Notes under the pieces: generated by a model
The model's input: only the letters and a program-made list of their open reading frames with translations
Told to the model about the DNA's origin: nothing
Databases searched by the model: none
Translations under genes and position numbers: made by a program
Shown: piece by piece, positions 24,196 to 34,397 of the stretch
Layout: each line of letters opens with the position of its first letter
How positions within the stretch are numbered: position 1 is the stretch's first letter
Source of the DNA: Rhizobium subbaraonis
GTDB taxonomy: Bacteria > Pseudomonadota > Alphaproteobacteria > Rhizobiales > Rhizobiaceae
Length of the DNA: 64,000 nucleotides
Direction of reading: 5' to 3'
Assembly (NCBI RefSeq): GCF_900220975.1
Contig: NZ_OBQD01000005.1
Span: 1 to 64,000 of the forward strand

Positions 24196-27039
24196 ATGCT
24201 TGAGAAAAACTATGATTCCGCGGCCGTAGAACCGAGAATTGCCAAGGTCTGGGAAGAGGCGGACGCCTTCCGTGCCGGCGCCGGTGCAAAGCCGGGGGCA
24301 GAGACCTTCTCGATCGTGATCCCGCCGCCGAACGTGACCGGCTCGCTGCACATGGGCCACGCGCTCAACAACACGCTGCAGGACATCATGGTGCGCTTCG
24401 AGCGCATGCGCGGCAAGGACGTGCTCTGGCAGCCGGGCATGGATCATGCCGGGATCGCCACCCAGATGGTCGTCGAGCGCAAGCTTATGGAGACCCGGCA
24501 GCCGAGCCGGCGCGAAATGGGCCGCGACGCCTTCGTCGAGAAGGTTTGGGAGTGGAAGGCCGAATCCGGTGGGCTGATCTTCAACCAGCTCCGTCGCCTC
24601 GGCGCCTCGGCGGACTGGTCGCGCGAGCGCTTCACCATGGACGAAGGTCTGTCGGAAGCCGTTCTCGAAGTGTTTGTAAGCCTTTACAAGGAGGGGCTCA
24701 TCTACAAGGACAAGCGCCTTGTAAACTGGGACCCGAAGCTTCTGACCGCCATTTCCGACCTTGAGGTCGAGCAGGTGGAGGTCAACGGCCATCTCTGGCA
24801 TCTGCGCTATCCGCTCGAGCCAGGCGTCACCTATCAGCATCCGGTTGCCTTTGACGAGGACGGCAAGGCGACCGAGTGGGAGACGCGCGACTATCTGGTC
24901 GTTGCCACGACGCGGCCGGAAACGATGCTTGGCGATACCGGCATCGCGGTTCATCCGAGCGACGAGCGTTACCAGGGCATCGTCGGCAAGCACGTCATCT
25001 TGCCGATCGTTGGTCGCCGTATCCCGATCGTCGCTGACGAGTATCCGGATCCGACCGCCGGCACCGGCGCGGTGAAGATGACGCCCGCGCACGACTTCAA
25101 CGACTTCGACGTCGGCAGGCGCCAGGGCCTGCGCGCCATCAACATCCTGACGGTCGACGGCCGCGTGACCCTGAAGGACAACGAGGACTTCCTGGAAGGT
25201 CTCGATCATCCCGCAGCCCTGCACGGCGCCTGGGACCGGCTGGACGGCAAGGACCGTTTCGAGGCGCGCAAGATCATTGTGGAGATCTTCGAGGAGGCCG
25301 GGCTTCTGGACAAGATCGAGCCGCACAAGCACACCGTTCCCCATGGCGACCGCGGCGGCGTGCCGATCGAGCCGCGCCTGACGGAGCAGTGGTATGTCGA
25401 TGCCAAGACGCTGGCCCAGCCGGCGATCGCCTCGGTGCGCGAAGGCCGCACCAGGTTCGTCCCGAAGAACTGGGAGAAGACCTACTTCGAGTGGATGGAG
25501 AACATCCAGCCCTGGTGCGTCTCCCGCCAGCTCTGGTGGGGCCACCAGATCCCGGCATGGTACGGTCCGGACGGGCAGGTCTTCGTGGAGAAGACCGAGG
25601 AGGAGGCGCTGCACGCCGCCATCCAGCACTACATCTCCCATGAAGGCCCCTGGAAGGCCTGGGTCGAGGAGAAGCTGGAGAACTTCCAGCCGGGCGAAAT
25701 CCTGACCCGCGACGAGGATGTGCTCGACACCTGGTTCTCGTCCGCGCTCTGGCCGTTCTCCACGCTCGGCTGGCCGAAGGAGACGCCCGAGCTCGACCGC
25801 TACTACCAGACCGACGTGCTGGTGACTGGCTTCGACATCATCTTCTTCTGGGTCGCCCGGATGATGATGATGGGCCTGCACTTCATGAGGGACGATCTCG
25901 GCAATCCGATCGAGCCGTTCCACACCGTCTATGTCCACGCGCTGGTGCGCGACAAGAATGGGCAGAAGATGTCGAAGTCGAAGGGCAACGTCATCGACCC
26001 GCTGAGCCTCATCGACGAGTACGGCGCCGACGCGTTGCGCTTCACCCTCGCCATCATGGCGGCGCAGGGGCGCGACGTGAAGCTCGATACCTCGCGCGTT
26101 GCCGGCTACCGCAACTTCGGCACCAAGCTGTGGAACGCCACCCGCTTTGCCGAGATGAACGGCGTCAAGCTGGATCCGCAGTTCGTTCCCGAGGCCGCGT
26201 CGCTGACGATCAATCGCTGGATACTCACCGAACTCGCCCGCACCGCGCGCGACGTCACCGAGGCGATCGAGACCTACCGGTTCAACGACGCAGCCAGCGC
26301 GCTCTACCGTTTCGTCTGGAACCAGTTCTGCGACTGGTACCTTGAGCTGTTGAAGCCGGTGTTCAGCGGCGAGGACGTTGGTGCCAAGGCCGAATCGCAG
26401 GCCTGCGCGGCCTATGTGCTGGAGGAGACCTACAAGCTCCTGCATCCCTTCATGCCCTTCATGACGGAGGAGCTTTGGGCGCATACGGCCGGCGAGGGCA
26501 ACGAGCGGCTGGGGCTGATATGCCATGCGGAATGGCCGTCTCCGGCCTATGCGGACGAAGCAGCGGCCGACGAGATCAACTGGCTCGTCGAACTCGTTAC
26601 CGGAATTCGCTCGGTTCGCGCGGAGATGAACGTCCCGCCGGCTGCCATCGCACCGCTCGTCATCGTCGGCGCCAATGCGCAGACACGCGTCCGTCTCCAA
26701 CGCCACGAGGCTGCCATCCGCAGGCTGGCGCGCGTCGACGAGATCACACTCGGCGACGTCGCTCCGAAGGGCGCCGCACAGATCGTCGTCGGCGAGGCGA
26801 CCGCGTGCCTGCCGCTCGGTGCTCTCATCGACCTGGCGGCGGAGACCGGACGCCTCGAAAAGGCGATTGCCAAGGCAACGACCGAAGCCGAGCGCATCCG
26901 TGGGAAGCTGGGCAACGACAAGTTTGTCGCCAACGCCAAGCCCGAGGTCGTCGAGGCCGAGCGCGAGCGGCTCTCGGAGCTCGAGCAGCAGCTCTCGAGC
27001 CTGGGTACGGCGTTGTCGCGGGTTGTGGAAGCCAGCTGA
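24196..27039 (+). CDS. valS: Valyl-tRNA synthetase
   Basis: 947 residues from ATG 24196 (MLEKNYDSAAVEPRIAKVWE), chosen by the usual rhizobial N-terminus; an in-frame GTG lies 12 bp upstream. HIGH motif: PPNVTGSLHMGHALNN; the CP1 editing domain follows with TTRPETMLGDT and the conserved editing loop around TGAVKMTPAHDFND; KMSKS is intact as GQKMSKSKGN. The anticodon-binding domain and a C-terminal coiled coil (LEKAIAKATTEAERIRGKLG) complete the enzyme. Charges tRNA-Val and hydrolyses misactivated threonine. Confidence 0.97.
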   Translation: MLEKNYDSAAVEPRIAKVWEEADAFRAGAGAKPGAETFSIVIPPPNVTGSLHMGHALNNTLQDIMVRFERMRGKDVLWQPGMDHAGIATQMVVERKLMETRQPSRREMGRDAFVEKVWEWKAESGGLIFNQLRRLGASADWSRERFTMDEGLSEAVLEVFVSLYKEGLIYKDKRLVNWDPKLLTAISDLEVEQVEVNGHLWHLRYPLEPGVTYQHPVAFDEDGKATEWETRDYLVVATTRPETMLGDTGIAVHPSDERYQGIVGKHVILPIVGRRIPIVADEYPDPTAGTGAVKMTPAHDFNDFDVGRRQGLRAINILTVDGRVTLKDNEDFLEGLDHPAALHGAWDRLDGKDRFEARKIIVEIFEEAGLLDKIEPHKHTVPHGDRGGVPIEPRLTEQWYVDAKTLAQPAIASVREGRTRFVPKNWEKTYFEWMENIQPWCVSRQLWWGHQIPAWYGPDGQVFVEKTEEEALHAAIQHYISHEGPWKAWVEEKLENFQPGEILTRDEDVLDTWFSSALWPFSTLGWPKETPELDRYYQTDVLVTGFDIIFFWVARMMMMGLHFMRDDLGNPIEPFHTVYVHALVRDKNGQKMSKSKGNVIDPLSLIDEYGADALRFTLAIMAAQGRDVKLDTSRVAGYRNFGTKLWNATRFAEMNGVKLDPQFVPEAASLTINRWILTELARTARDVTEAIETYRFNDAASALYRFVWNQFCDWYLELLKPVFSGEDVGAKAESQACAAYVLEETYKLLHPFMPFMTEELWAHTAGEGNERLGLICHAEWPSPAYADEAAADEINWLVELVTGIRSVRAEMNVPPAAIAPLVIVGANAQTRVRLQRHEAAIRRLARVDEITLGDVAPKGAAQIVVGEATACLPLGALIDLAAETGRLEKAIAKATTEAERIRGKLGNDKFVANAKPEVVEAERERLSELEQQLSSLGTALSRVVEAS

Positions 27040-27070
27040 GTCGCACCGAGCCGGAGCCTCAAGATCGTCG

Positions 27071-27103
27071 AACCGCGTCGCTTCTGCGGCGCGGTTTTAT
27101 TTT
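27071..27103 (+). terminator. Rho-independent terminator after valS
   Basis: AACCGCG pairs with CGCGGTT, followed by TTATTTTG. Confidence 0.75.
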
Positions 27104-27399
27104 GCGCAGGCCTTGTCGCTGACCATTTCTCTCGATGTGGTCGAAATGTGACACAGTGTTATATGGACGGAATAAAATACTATGAATTTTAGGGGTTTTC
27201 CTAATCCTGGAGAAATTTGAACTACGGTATACGGCTTCGTGGCGGATCGAGAAATCTCTTACGTAAGTCAGTCGACGTGACGACAGCGCCGGTCGCGAAA
27301 TCTGGCATTTGCAAAGCGCGCGGCAGTCTTTGATACTTCTCCGACGACGGCGCGGTTGCGGGGACACAAGCGCTGCAAGGAAATGCCAGGGGGGACTTA
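27104..27399. other. Upstream region of the FadL-like gene
   Basis: About 300 bp without a gene, A+T-richer than the surroundings; probably the promoter and leader of the outer-membrane protein gene. Confidence 0.5.
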
Positions 27400-28715
27400 A
27401 TGCTAAAATTGAAACTGATGTCGGGTGTCACGGGGCTCGTGGCCGTTGCCGTTTCTACATCGGCAATGGCCGGCGGACTTGAGCGCCATGGCTACGACGT
27501 CGATCTTCTGTTCCAGAACTCTCCGTTCTATTTCGACGGCTCGGTCACCTATGTGATGCCGAACCGCAAGATCAAGAATGCCAGGGACGAAAGCGTTCCG
27601 GAATCAAACCCGACAAATCTGAACAGCCTCGGGTACTCCACGACAGCGGACGAGTATGAGAACTATGCCGATCCCTATCTCGGCGGAAAGGCCGCGATCG
27701 GGGATGCGATCGACTGCATGGTCGACTATTCCGAGCCGTGGGGCGCCAATTCCAACCCCGGTCGTCACTGGGCTGGCGCCAAGGACATGACCGAGATCGA
27801 GGTGTTCAGCCGGAACTACGGCGGCACCTGCTCGTACAAGTTCGATGCCGGTCCGGGACAGTTCCGCATCATCGGCGGCGGCTTTTACCAGGAAATCGGC
27901 GGCCACAAGGAAGCGGTGGTGTTCGCGCCGGAAATCCTGCCGGGCATGGGGCCGCGATCGGGCAGGATTTCTCCGGATACAGCGGCCTCGGCCGTCTGGA
28001 CGGCATGAAGGACAGCAGCGGTGGCTGGCGTCTCGGCATCGGCTACGAAATTCCCGAATATGCCATGCGCGCCAGTCTCGTTTACAACAGCCGCGTGAAG
28101 TACGACAGTATCGACGGCACGTTGGACTTGACCGGGGTTCCTGCCGCGGCCGCTCTGCTGGAACTCGATCCCATGAAGCGGGCGCTCTATTCGCGCATCT
28201 TCGGGGTCAGCACGCCGGTCACAGGCTCGGCCACGCTACCTGATTCGCTGGAACTGAAGCTGCAGTCCGGCATAGCGCCGGACTGGCTGGCTTTCGGATC
28301 GGTCAAGTGGACGAACTGGAGCCTGCTGCAGACAGTCGAGTTCACCTGCGCAGGCAGTGCGTCTTACTGCGGCACGGCCGACGGTGTGGCCCTGACTTCG
28401 CTGGACCTTTATTACCGCGACGGCTGGACGGTGACGGGCGGCGTCGGCCACAAGTTCAACGAGGAGTGGAGCGGCGGCGTCAGTCTCACCTGGGACCGCG
28501 GAACGAGCACTGTCACCGGTTCCCAGTCGGACAGCTGGACTGTGGGCCTGGGGGCTGCCTATACGCCGACGCAGAACGTCGAGCTTCGCGTCGCCGGTGC
28601 CCTTGGCTTGCTGACGAGCGGCCAGTCCAATCCTATCAACATGACCACCACGAGCTACGATTTCGATACGGACTACGTGTCGGCGCTATCGGGCGAGTTG
28701 AGGGTTAAATTCTGA
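27400..28715 (+). pseudogene. FadL/OmpP1-type outer-membrane porin, frameshifted
   Basis: Two frames make one protein. The first (27400-28008) starts with signal peptide MLKLKLMSGVTGLVAVAVST and AMAGGLERHGYDVDLLFQNS, typical of rhizobial FadL-type long-chain fatty-acid porins. The second, +2 frame, continues as GQDFSGYSGLGRLDGMKDSS and runs to a C-terminal barrel strand ending LSGELRVKF at 28715. Adding one G to the GGGG run at 27948-27951 joins them as PGM-GAAIGQDF. So there is a single-base deletion in a homopolymer: a real mutation, a phase-variable tract or a sequencing error. Otherwise the barrel is complete (about 438 residues). Confidence 0.85.
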
Positions 28716-28738
28716 TTTACCAGAGTTTCCATTGAAGT

Positions 28739-28767
28739 GGCCCGGGTCATACCCGGGCCTTTTTTTT
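28739..28767 (+). terminator. Strong terminator after the FadL-like gene
   Basis: GGCCCGGGT pairs with ACCCGGGCC around CAT, followed by eight T. Confidence 0.9.
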
Positions 28768-29160
28768 GGTCGATCATGTATCGTCGCTGGATGAACCGGC
28801 GGGCTTATGGTTGACGAGTACTCTTCTCCTTTGGCGGATGTGCCGATTTGGCAACACATTCTTTGCGATAGTCTGCTAGAGAGGAATGAGGAGCTGACTT
28901 GTCCATTTCCCGCCACAAACAGGGAGCAGCGATGGGGCTCTAGAGCGCGCTTGCGGACGAGCGCCAGAGGAACAGATGAACCGAGTGACGCCATTGATCG
29001 CTGGACTGTCTGACGAACACCTGAAGGGTGTTTCGGAAACGGTCGGGATTGTCGGTATGGCGGGCGACCGGAACATGGCTGACCTTGTTCAAGTCCCTGT
29101 TCCTGTTACCGAAAGCCGCGTTCCGTCTATTGCGGACAGCTGCGGAAGATTGCTGTAGCC
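28768..29160. other. Leader region of exoR
   Basis: About 390 bp with only short unsupported frames. Presumably the exoR promoter and 5' leader; no operator is assigned. Confidence 0.5.
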
Positions 29161-29964
29161 ATGTACAAGCCTGAGTTTCTTTCTTTGAAATGTGTGGCCC
29201 TTGGCCTTTGTCTTTCCCTAAGCCAGGGAATGCTGGCGACGCGTGCGCTTGCCTTCGATCCCTCGGCTGGCGTGAACAAGGAAAGCCGCCCGTTCGATCT
29301 CTTCAAGTTCGGCTTCCTCTCCTACAAGGAAGGGCGAAAGGACGACGCTATCGAGGCCTATCGCTATGCCGCCGAGAAGGGGCACACGGGGTCGCGCTGG
29401 GCGCTTGCCAACATGTATGCCGATGGCGACGGCGTGCCGGAGAATGACCTGGAGGCGTTCAAGATCTACAGCGAGATCGCCAGCGAAGGCATCGAGCCGG
29501 GATCGGAAGACACGGGCTTCTTCGCCAATGCCCTGATCGCCCTGGCCGGCTACTACACCCGCGGCATCCCCGACAGCCCCGTGCGCGCCGATCTTTCGCA
29601 GGCCCGCCAGCTCTATTTCCAGGCCGCATCCACCTTCGGCATCCCGCAGGCCCAGTTCGAGCTCGCTCGCATGATGCTGTCGGGCGAGGGCGGCGCCTCC
29701 AACGTCCACCAGGCCAAGAAGTGGCTGAACCGGGCGCAGAAGAACGGTCACGCCGGTGCCATGGGGCTTCTCGGCAACATCATTTTCCAGGAAGGCCAGT
29801 CCGCGCGCGGGCTGGCGATGATGACGGCCGCGCTCGACAACTGTTCTCCGAAGGACAGGCCCTGGCTGCAGGAGATGCAGGAACAGGCCTTCTCGCTCGC
29901 CAGCGAAAAGGACCGCCGCTCGGCGGTTTCCATGACCGCAAAGATGAAGGGCGGCGTCAACTGA
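29161..29964 (+). CDS. exoR: ExoR, periplasmic Sel1-repeat regulator
   Basis: 267 residues, the length of Sinorhizobium ExoR. A signal peptide (SLKCVALGLCLSLSQGMLAT, cleaved after ALA-F) is followed by Sel1-like repeats: DAIEAYRYAAEKGHTGSRWA, LANMYADGDGVPENDLEAFK, QARQLYFQAASTFGIPQAQF and HQAKKWLNRAQKNGHAGAMG. In Sinorhizobium ExoR binds the sensor ExoS in the periplasm and holds the ExoS/ChvI pathway off, controlling exopolysaccharide, flagella and acid response. The neighbouring xthA is also the usual partner in rhizobia. Confidence 0.93.
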   Translation: MYKPEFLSLKCVALGLCLSLSQGMLATRALAFDPSAGVNKESRPFDLFKFGFLSYKEGRKDDAIEAYRYAAEKGHTGSRWALANMYADGDGVPENDLEAFKIYSEIASEGIEPGSEDTGFFANALIALAGYYTRGIPDSPVRADLSQARQLYFQAASTFGIPQAQFELARMMLSGEGGASNVHQAKKWLNRAQKNGHAGAMGLLGNIIFQEGQSARGLAMMTAALDNCSPKDRPWLQEMQEQAFSLASEKDRRSAVSMTAKMKGGVN

Positions 29965-30025
29965 CGACACCGGCGATTTTCCACAGACAGTACTGACCGC
30001 TATGCCTAACGCGGGCCTCGCCGGC

Positions 30026-30808
30026 TTAGGCGAGGTGCGCCACGACGGGCACGTGGTCGGAAGGCTTTTCCCAATTGCGGACGTGCTTTTCCACGTCGGC
30101 GCTGAGAAGGCGGTCCGAAGCCTCCGGCGACAGCATCAGATGATCGATGCGGATGCCGTTGTTCTTCGGCCAGCAGCCGGCCTGATAGTCCCAGAAGGTG
30201 TAGAGCGGTGTCGCGTCGGTCGAGGCGCGCACGGCATCAATGAAACCGAGGTTCTCCAGCCGCCGGAACGCCTGTCGCGTCGGCGGCAGGTAGAGGGCGT
30301 CGTTTTGCCAGACCTTCACGTCCCAGCAATCGTGCGGCTCGGGGATGACGTTGTAGTCGCCCGCGAGAACCAACGGCTCCTCCAGGCGGAGCCGGTCCTG
30401 CGCAAACGCGACAAGCCGCTCCATCCAGGACAGCTTGTAGGGGTACTTGACCGGGTCCTGCGGCGGGTTGCCGTTCGGAAGGTAGATCGAGCAGACACGG
30501 ATGACGCCGCTTCCGACGGTGAACACGCCCTCGATGAAGCGCGACTGCTCGTCTCCTTCGCCGCCCGGCAGGCCACGATTGATTTCGTCGGGGCGCATTT
30601 TCGACAGCAGTGCGACACCGTTGAAGCCCTTCTGGCCATGGGTCTCGACATGATAGCCGAGCGCTTCCACCTCTAGGCGCGGGAAGGCCTCGTCCTGGCA
30701 CTTGATTTCCTGCAGGGCGACGATGTCTGGCTGCGATTCCTTCAGCCAGGCCAGCAGATTGTCGATGCGCGCGCGCACGCCGTTGATGTTCCAGGTCGCG
30801 ATCTTCAT
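30026..30808 (-). CDS. xthA: Exodeoxyribonuclease III
   Basis: 260 residues. Motifs of the exonuclease III / AP endonuclease family: MKIATWNINGVRARI at the start, PDIVALQEIKCQDEAFP with the metal-binding Glu, the catalytic Tyr region RVCSIYLPNGNPP, the Asp-Asn pair in LAGDYNVIPEPHD, and RIDHLMLSPEA with WEKPSDHVPVVAHL at the end. Repairs abasic sites and degrades 3' ends of duplex DNA. Confidence 0.95.
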   Translation of the reverse strand: MKIATWNINGVRARIDNLLAWLKESQPDIVALQEIKCQDEAFPRLEVEALGYHVETHGQKGFNGVALLSKMRPDEINRGLPGGEGDEQSRFIEGVFTVGSGVIRVCSIYLPNGNPPQDPVKYPYKLSWMERLVAFAQDRLRLEEPLVLAGDYNVIPEPHDCWDVKVWQNDALYLPPTRQAFRRLENLGFIDAVRASTDATPLYTFWDYQAGCWPKNNGIRIDHLMLSPEASDRLLSADVEKHVRNWEKPSDHVPVVAHLA

Positions 30809-31004
30809 CGGCAGTCTCCATTGCAGCAGGACCCGTGCGGGTCGCGGCTCTTTCTAGCCGCTCCGATTTCCTTTGACAAACCGCTTCGTTGCCTCATGCT
30901 GGCGATGCAACCCTGAGGGAGGGCAGGGCGGCGGCCATGCCACACAGATCGCGTCGGCCCGCACCATTCGCGTGCCCAAGCGCGACGGAAAACAGGGGAA
31001 CCCG

Positions 31005-32498
31005 ATGTCATCAACAGATACCACGCATCCCGTCGATACAGTTCTGCCGACGGGACGGCTTGCCACGCTGGGCCTCCAGCACGTCCTTGTCATGTATGCC
31101 GGTGCGGTCGCCGTGCCTCTGATCATCGGCCGCGCGCTGAAGCTACCGCCCGAAGACGTCGCCTTCCTGATCTCGGCCGATCTTTTTGCCTGCGGGATCG
31201 TCACGCTGATCCAGTCGTTCGGCCTCACCCAATGGTTCGGCATCCGCCTGCCGGTGATGATGGGCGTCACCTTTGCCGCCGTCGGCCCTATGCTATCCAT
31301 GGCGGCCGTCACCAGCGGCACGGAGGGTGCGCGCCTGATCTTCGGCTCGATCATCGGCGCGGGGATCATCTCCATGCTGATCGCGCCTCTGGTGAGCCGG
31401 CTCCTGCGCTTCTTTCCGCCTGTCGTCACCGGCACGATCATTCTCGTCATCGGCGTGTCGCTGATGCGCATCGGCATCAACTGGATCTTCGGAAATCCGG
31501 TCGGACCCACTGCGCCGAGTCTGGTCGATCCCGCGCACACGGCCTGGCTCGACGGCGTGAAGGCGGTCGCGGGCGAGGGCGCAACGGTCGCCGCGGTACC
31601 GGAAAAGCTGGCGCTGGCGGCCACCGTGCCGAACCCGGCCTATGCGCCCCTGCACGGCATGGCGCTTTCCGCTGTCGTCCTGCTGTCGATCCTGCTGATC
31701 GCTCGCTTCGGTCGCGGTTTCGTCGCCAACATCGCTGTGCTGCTCGGCATCGTCATCGGCGCCGTCGTCGCCGGCGTCACCGGTCTGATGAGCTTCGCCA
31801 AGGTCGGGGAGGCCGCATGGTTCGCCCCGATCATGCCCTTTCACTTCGGCGCGCCGATTTTCGATCCGCTGCTGATCTTCACCATGTGCATCGTGATGAT
31901 CGTCGTAATGATCGAATCGACAGGCATGTTCCTGGCTCTGGGCGAGATGACCGAAAGGCCGGTGACGCGGCCGATGCTGTCGGCAGGCCTGCGCACCGAC
32001 GGGCTCGGCACGCTGATCGGCGGCATCTTCAATACCTTCCCCTACACGAGCTTCTCGCAGAACGTCGGCCTGGTCGGGGTGACGGGCGTCAAGTCACGCT
32101 TCGTCTGCGTGGCCGGCGGTATCATCCTGGTGCTGCTCGGACTGCTGCCGAAGGTGGCAGCCCTTGTGGAATCGCTGCCGACCGCGGTCCTCGGCGGCGC
32201 CGGGCTCGTCATGTTCGGCATGGTTGCCGCAACCGGCATCCGCATCCTTGCCACCGTCGATTTCAAAACCAGCCGCAACAATCTTTTCGTGGTGGCGGTC
32301 TCGCTCGGTTTCGGGATGATCCCGCTGATCGCGCCGAACTTCAAGCAATGGATCGCCCACGGCCTGCATCCGCTGATCGATTCGGGCATCCTGCTCGCCT
32401 CGCTGGCGGCCGTGCTGCTCAACATGTTCTTCAATGGCGCGACCTATGACGAACGCAGCGCGAAGGTTGCTGCGATGGCGGCGGACGGCGGCCACTGA
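31005..32498 (+). CDS. NCS2 nucleobase:cation symporter (xanthine/uracil type)
   Basis: 497 residues from ATG 31005 (MSSTDTTHPVDTVLPTGRLA) with AGGGGAA upstream; the open frame further upstream is not coding. It has about 12-14 membrane helices. Family motifs include LGLQHVLVMYAGAVAVPLII near the start, GVTFAAVGPM, and the signature ending SFSQNVGLVGVTGVKSRF, where the QNxGLxxxTxxxSR pattern and Gln determine purine/pyrimidine transport in NCS2. Probably a purine (xanthine/urate) transporter; exact substrate cannot be told. Confidence 0.9.
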   Translation: MSSTDTTHPVDTVLPTGRLATLGLQHVLVMYAGAVAVPLIIGRALKLPPEDVAFLISADLFACGIVTLIQSFGLTQWFGIRLPVMMGVTFAAVGPMLSMAAVTSGTEGARLIFGSIIGAGIISMLIAPLVSRLLRFFPPVVTGTIILVIGVSLMRIGINWIFGNPVGPTAPSLVDPAHTAWLDGVKAVAGEGATVAAVPEKLALAATVPNPAYAPLHGMALSAVVLLSILLIARFGRGFVANIAVLLGIVIGAVVAGVTGLMSFAKVGEAAWFAPIMPFHFGAPIFDPLLIFTMCIVMIVVMIESTGMFLALGEMTERPVTRPMLSAGLRTDGLGTLIGGIFNTFPYTSFSQNVGLVGVTGVKSRFVCVAGGIILVLLGLLPKVAALVESLPTAVLGGAGLVMFGMVAATGIRILATVDFKTSRNNLFVVAVSLGFGMIPLIAPNFKQWIAHGLHPLIDSGILLASLAAVLLNMFFNGATYDERSAKVAAMAADGGH

Positions 32499-32564
32499 GA
32501 CAACGTCCGGCGGGCGGCTGACACGGGTCGGCCGCCTGATGGCGCGTCGTTCGAAGCGGAAAGC

Positions 32565-32900
32565 CTAGATGGAGAAACTCGTGCCGCAGCCGCAGCTTGC
32601 CACTGCGTTCGGGTTCCGGATCTGGAACGACTGGCCCATGAGGTTGTCGATGAAGTCGATCTCCGAGCCGTCCATGTAGACGAGCGAAAGCTGGTCGATG
32701 AGGACGCGGGCGTTCCCCTTCTCCAGCACGATGTCGTCGTCGGCCGCTGCCGTATCGACGAGGTCGAACTTGTAAGAGAAACCGGAACAGCCGCCGCCCT
32801 CGACGGAAACGCGCATGGCGCTCTTTTCGGGATCGGCGCCCAGAATGGTCGCGATTCGTTTTGCAGCCGCATCGGACAGGGTTACGGTCTTGTCGCTCAT
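32565..32900 (-). CDS. erpA: Iron-sulfur cluster insertion protein ErpA
   Basis: 111 residues from ATG 32900, with GGAGG 6 bp upstream. HesB/IscA fold with the three conserved cysteines: GGGCSGFSYKF and the C-terminal ASCGCGTSFSI. Delivers Fe-S clusters to target enzymes. Divergent from dgt, with a 212-bp shared upstream region. Confidence 0.93.
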   Translation of the reverse strand: MSDKTVTLSDAAAKRIATILGADPEKSAMRVSVEGGGCSGFSYKFDLVDTAAADDDIVLEKGNARVLIDQLSLVYMDGSEIDFIDNLMGQSFQIRNPNAVASCGCGTSFSI

Positions 32901-33112
32901 CAACACCTCCGGGCGGGTTCAAGGTCCGCCGAGAATCGATTCTGTGCCGCAGCCGGCGGCCGTGGCTCTTCACGTCGTTGAAAGGCATTCCGCAAGCCGA
33001 TGATTCGAAAAGCATATTCGCATCACGCTTGCGGTGCGCTTTCACGCTGTGCACACTATAGGTATGAAGGCATGGGGGCCGCGTCAATGGGCGGCCCGAA
33101 TGCAGGTGAGCT

Positions 33113-34330
33113 ATGACACTGGACAGACATGCCCTCGGTTTCGGCGCAGGCCAAAGGGCGATCTTTGCGGCCGATCCCTGGTCGAGCCGCGGACGGCTCT
33201 TCGATGAGGTCACGAGCCCGACGCGCTCGGATTTCCAGCGTGACCGAGACCGGATCGTCCACACGACAGCCTTTCGCCGCCTCAAGCACAAGACCCAGGT
33301 CTTCATCGCCGCGGACGGCGACCACTACCGCACGCGTCTGACGCACACGATCGAGGTGGCGCAGATCGCCCGCGCGCTCGCCCGTGCTCTCAGGCTGGAC
33401 GAGGACCTGGCCGAGGGGGTGGCGCTGGTGCACGACTTCGGCCACACCCCCTTCGGTCACACCGGCGAGGACGCGTTGCATGAAGCGTTGCTGCCTTATG
33501 GCGGATTCGACCACAATGCTCAGTCCTTACGCATCGTCACCAAGCTGGAGCGGCGCTATGCCGAATTCGACGGGCTGAACCTCACCTGGGAGACGCTGGA
33601 GGGACTGGTCAAGCACAACGGGCCGCTGTTGACGCCCGACGGCGAGGGCACGCGCGGTCCCGTCCCGCAGCCGATCCTCGACTACTGCGCCCTGCACGAT
33701 CTGGAACTGGCTAGCTTTGCGAGCCTCGAGGCGCAGGTCGCGGCGATCGCCGACGACATCGCCTACAACACCCATGACATCGATGACGGGCTGCGTTCCG
33801 GCTACCTCTCGTTTGACATGCTGGAGGAAATCCCCTTCCTTGCCGGCCTGATGGCCGAGGTGCGCGGCCTTTATCCGGGACTGGAGCCGGCGCGCTTCAC
33901 CCACGAGATCATGCGCCGTCAGATCACCGCGATGGTCGAGGACGTGATCGGCTACGCGCAGGATTCGCTGCGTGCCGTGCGGCCGCAAAGTGCTGCCGAC
34001 GTCCGTGCCGCCGGCCGCGTGATGGCGACGTTCTCGCAGGACATGGCGGTCACCGACAAGCAGATCAAGAAGATGCTGTTTTCCCGCATCTACCGCCATC
34101 CCGAAGTCATGCGGGTGCGCGCGAATGCGGCGTCCATCGTCACCGATCTGTTCAACGCCTACATGAACGATCCCGCGCTGATGCAGGGGCACTATTGGGT
34201 CGATTGCATGGCCGGCGTGCCGGAGGCCGCCAAGGCCCGCCATGTCGGCGACTATCTTGCCGGAATGACCGACAACTACGCGATCAATACCCACAGGCGT
34301 CTGTTTGACCATACACCGGAATTGCGATAG
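33113..34330 (+). CDS. dgt: Deoxyguanosinetriphosphate triphosphohydrolase-like protein
   Basis: 405 residues. HD domain with [15 protein letters not shown] (H) and [19 protein letters not shown] (HD), and a further Asp in [14 protein letters not shown]. The N-terminal [20 protein letters not shown] is the conserved dGTPase start. Hydrolyses dNTPs to deoxynucleoside and triphosphate, lowering pools. Position before argS matches rhizobial genomes. Confidence 0.93.
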   Translation: MTLDRHALGFGAGQRAIFAADPWSSRGRLFDEVTSPTRSDFQRDRDRIVHTTAFRRLKHKTQVFIAADGDHYRTRLTHTIEVAQIARALARALRLDEDLAEGVALVHDFGHTPFGHTGEDALHEALLPYGGFDHNAQSLRIVTKLERRYAEFDGLNLTWETLEGLVKHNGPLLTPDGEGTRGPVPQPILDYCALHDLELASFASLEAQVAAIADDIAYNTHDIDDGLRSGYLSFDMLEEIPFLAGLMAEVRGLYPGLEPARFTHEIMRRQITAMVEDVIGYAQDSLRAVRPQSAADVRAAGRVMATFSQDMAVTDKQIKKMLFSRIYRHPEVMRVRANAASIVTDLFNAYMNDPALMQGHYWVDCMAGVPEAAKARHVGDYLAGMTDNYAINTHRRLFDHTPELR

Positions 34331-34397
34331 TCACCGGGCCCACTGGAAATTCAGCGCTTTGAGCGCATTTGCGCCTCCTGGCGCGCGGATGGATGAC

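Noticed and set aside
24157-26706. 849-codon minus-strand frame opposite valS
   Set aside because: Shadow of valS caused by high G+C at third positions; no ribosome-binding site or domain, while valS is complete on the plus strand.
30873-31004. N-terminal extension of the nucleobase permease
   Set aside because: Ribosome-binding site and hydrophobic pattern place the start at 31005; the extension is Cys/Gly/Arg-rich noise.
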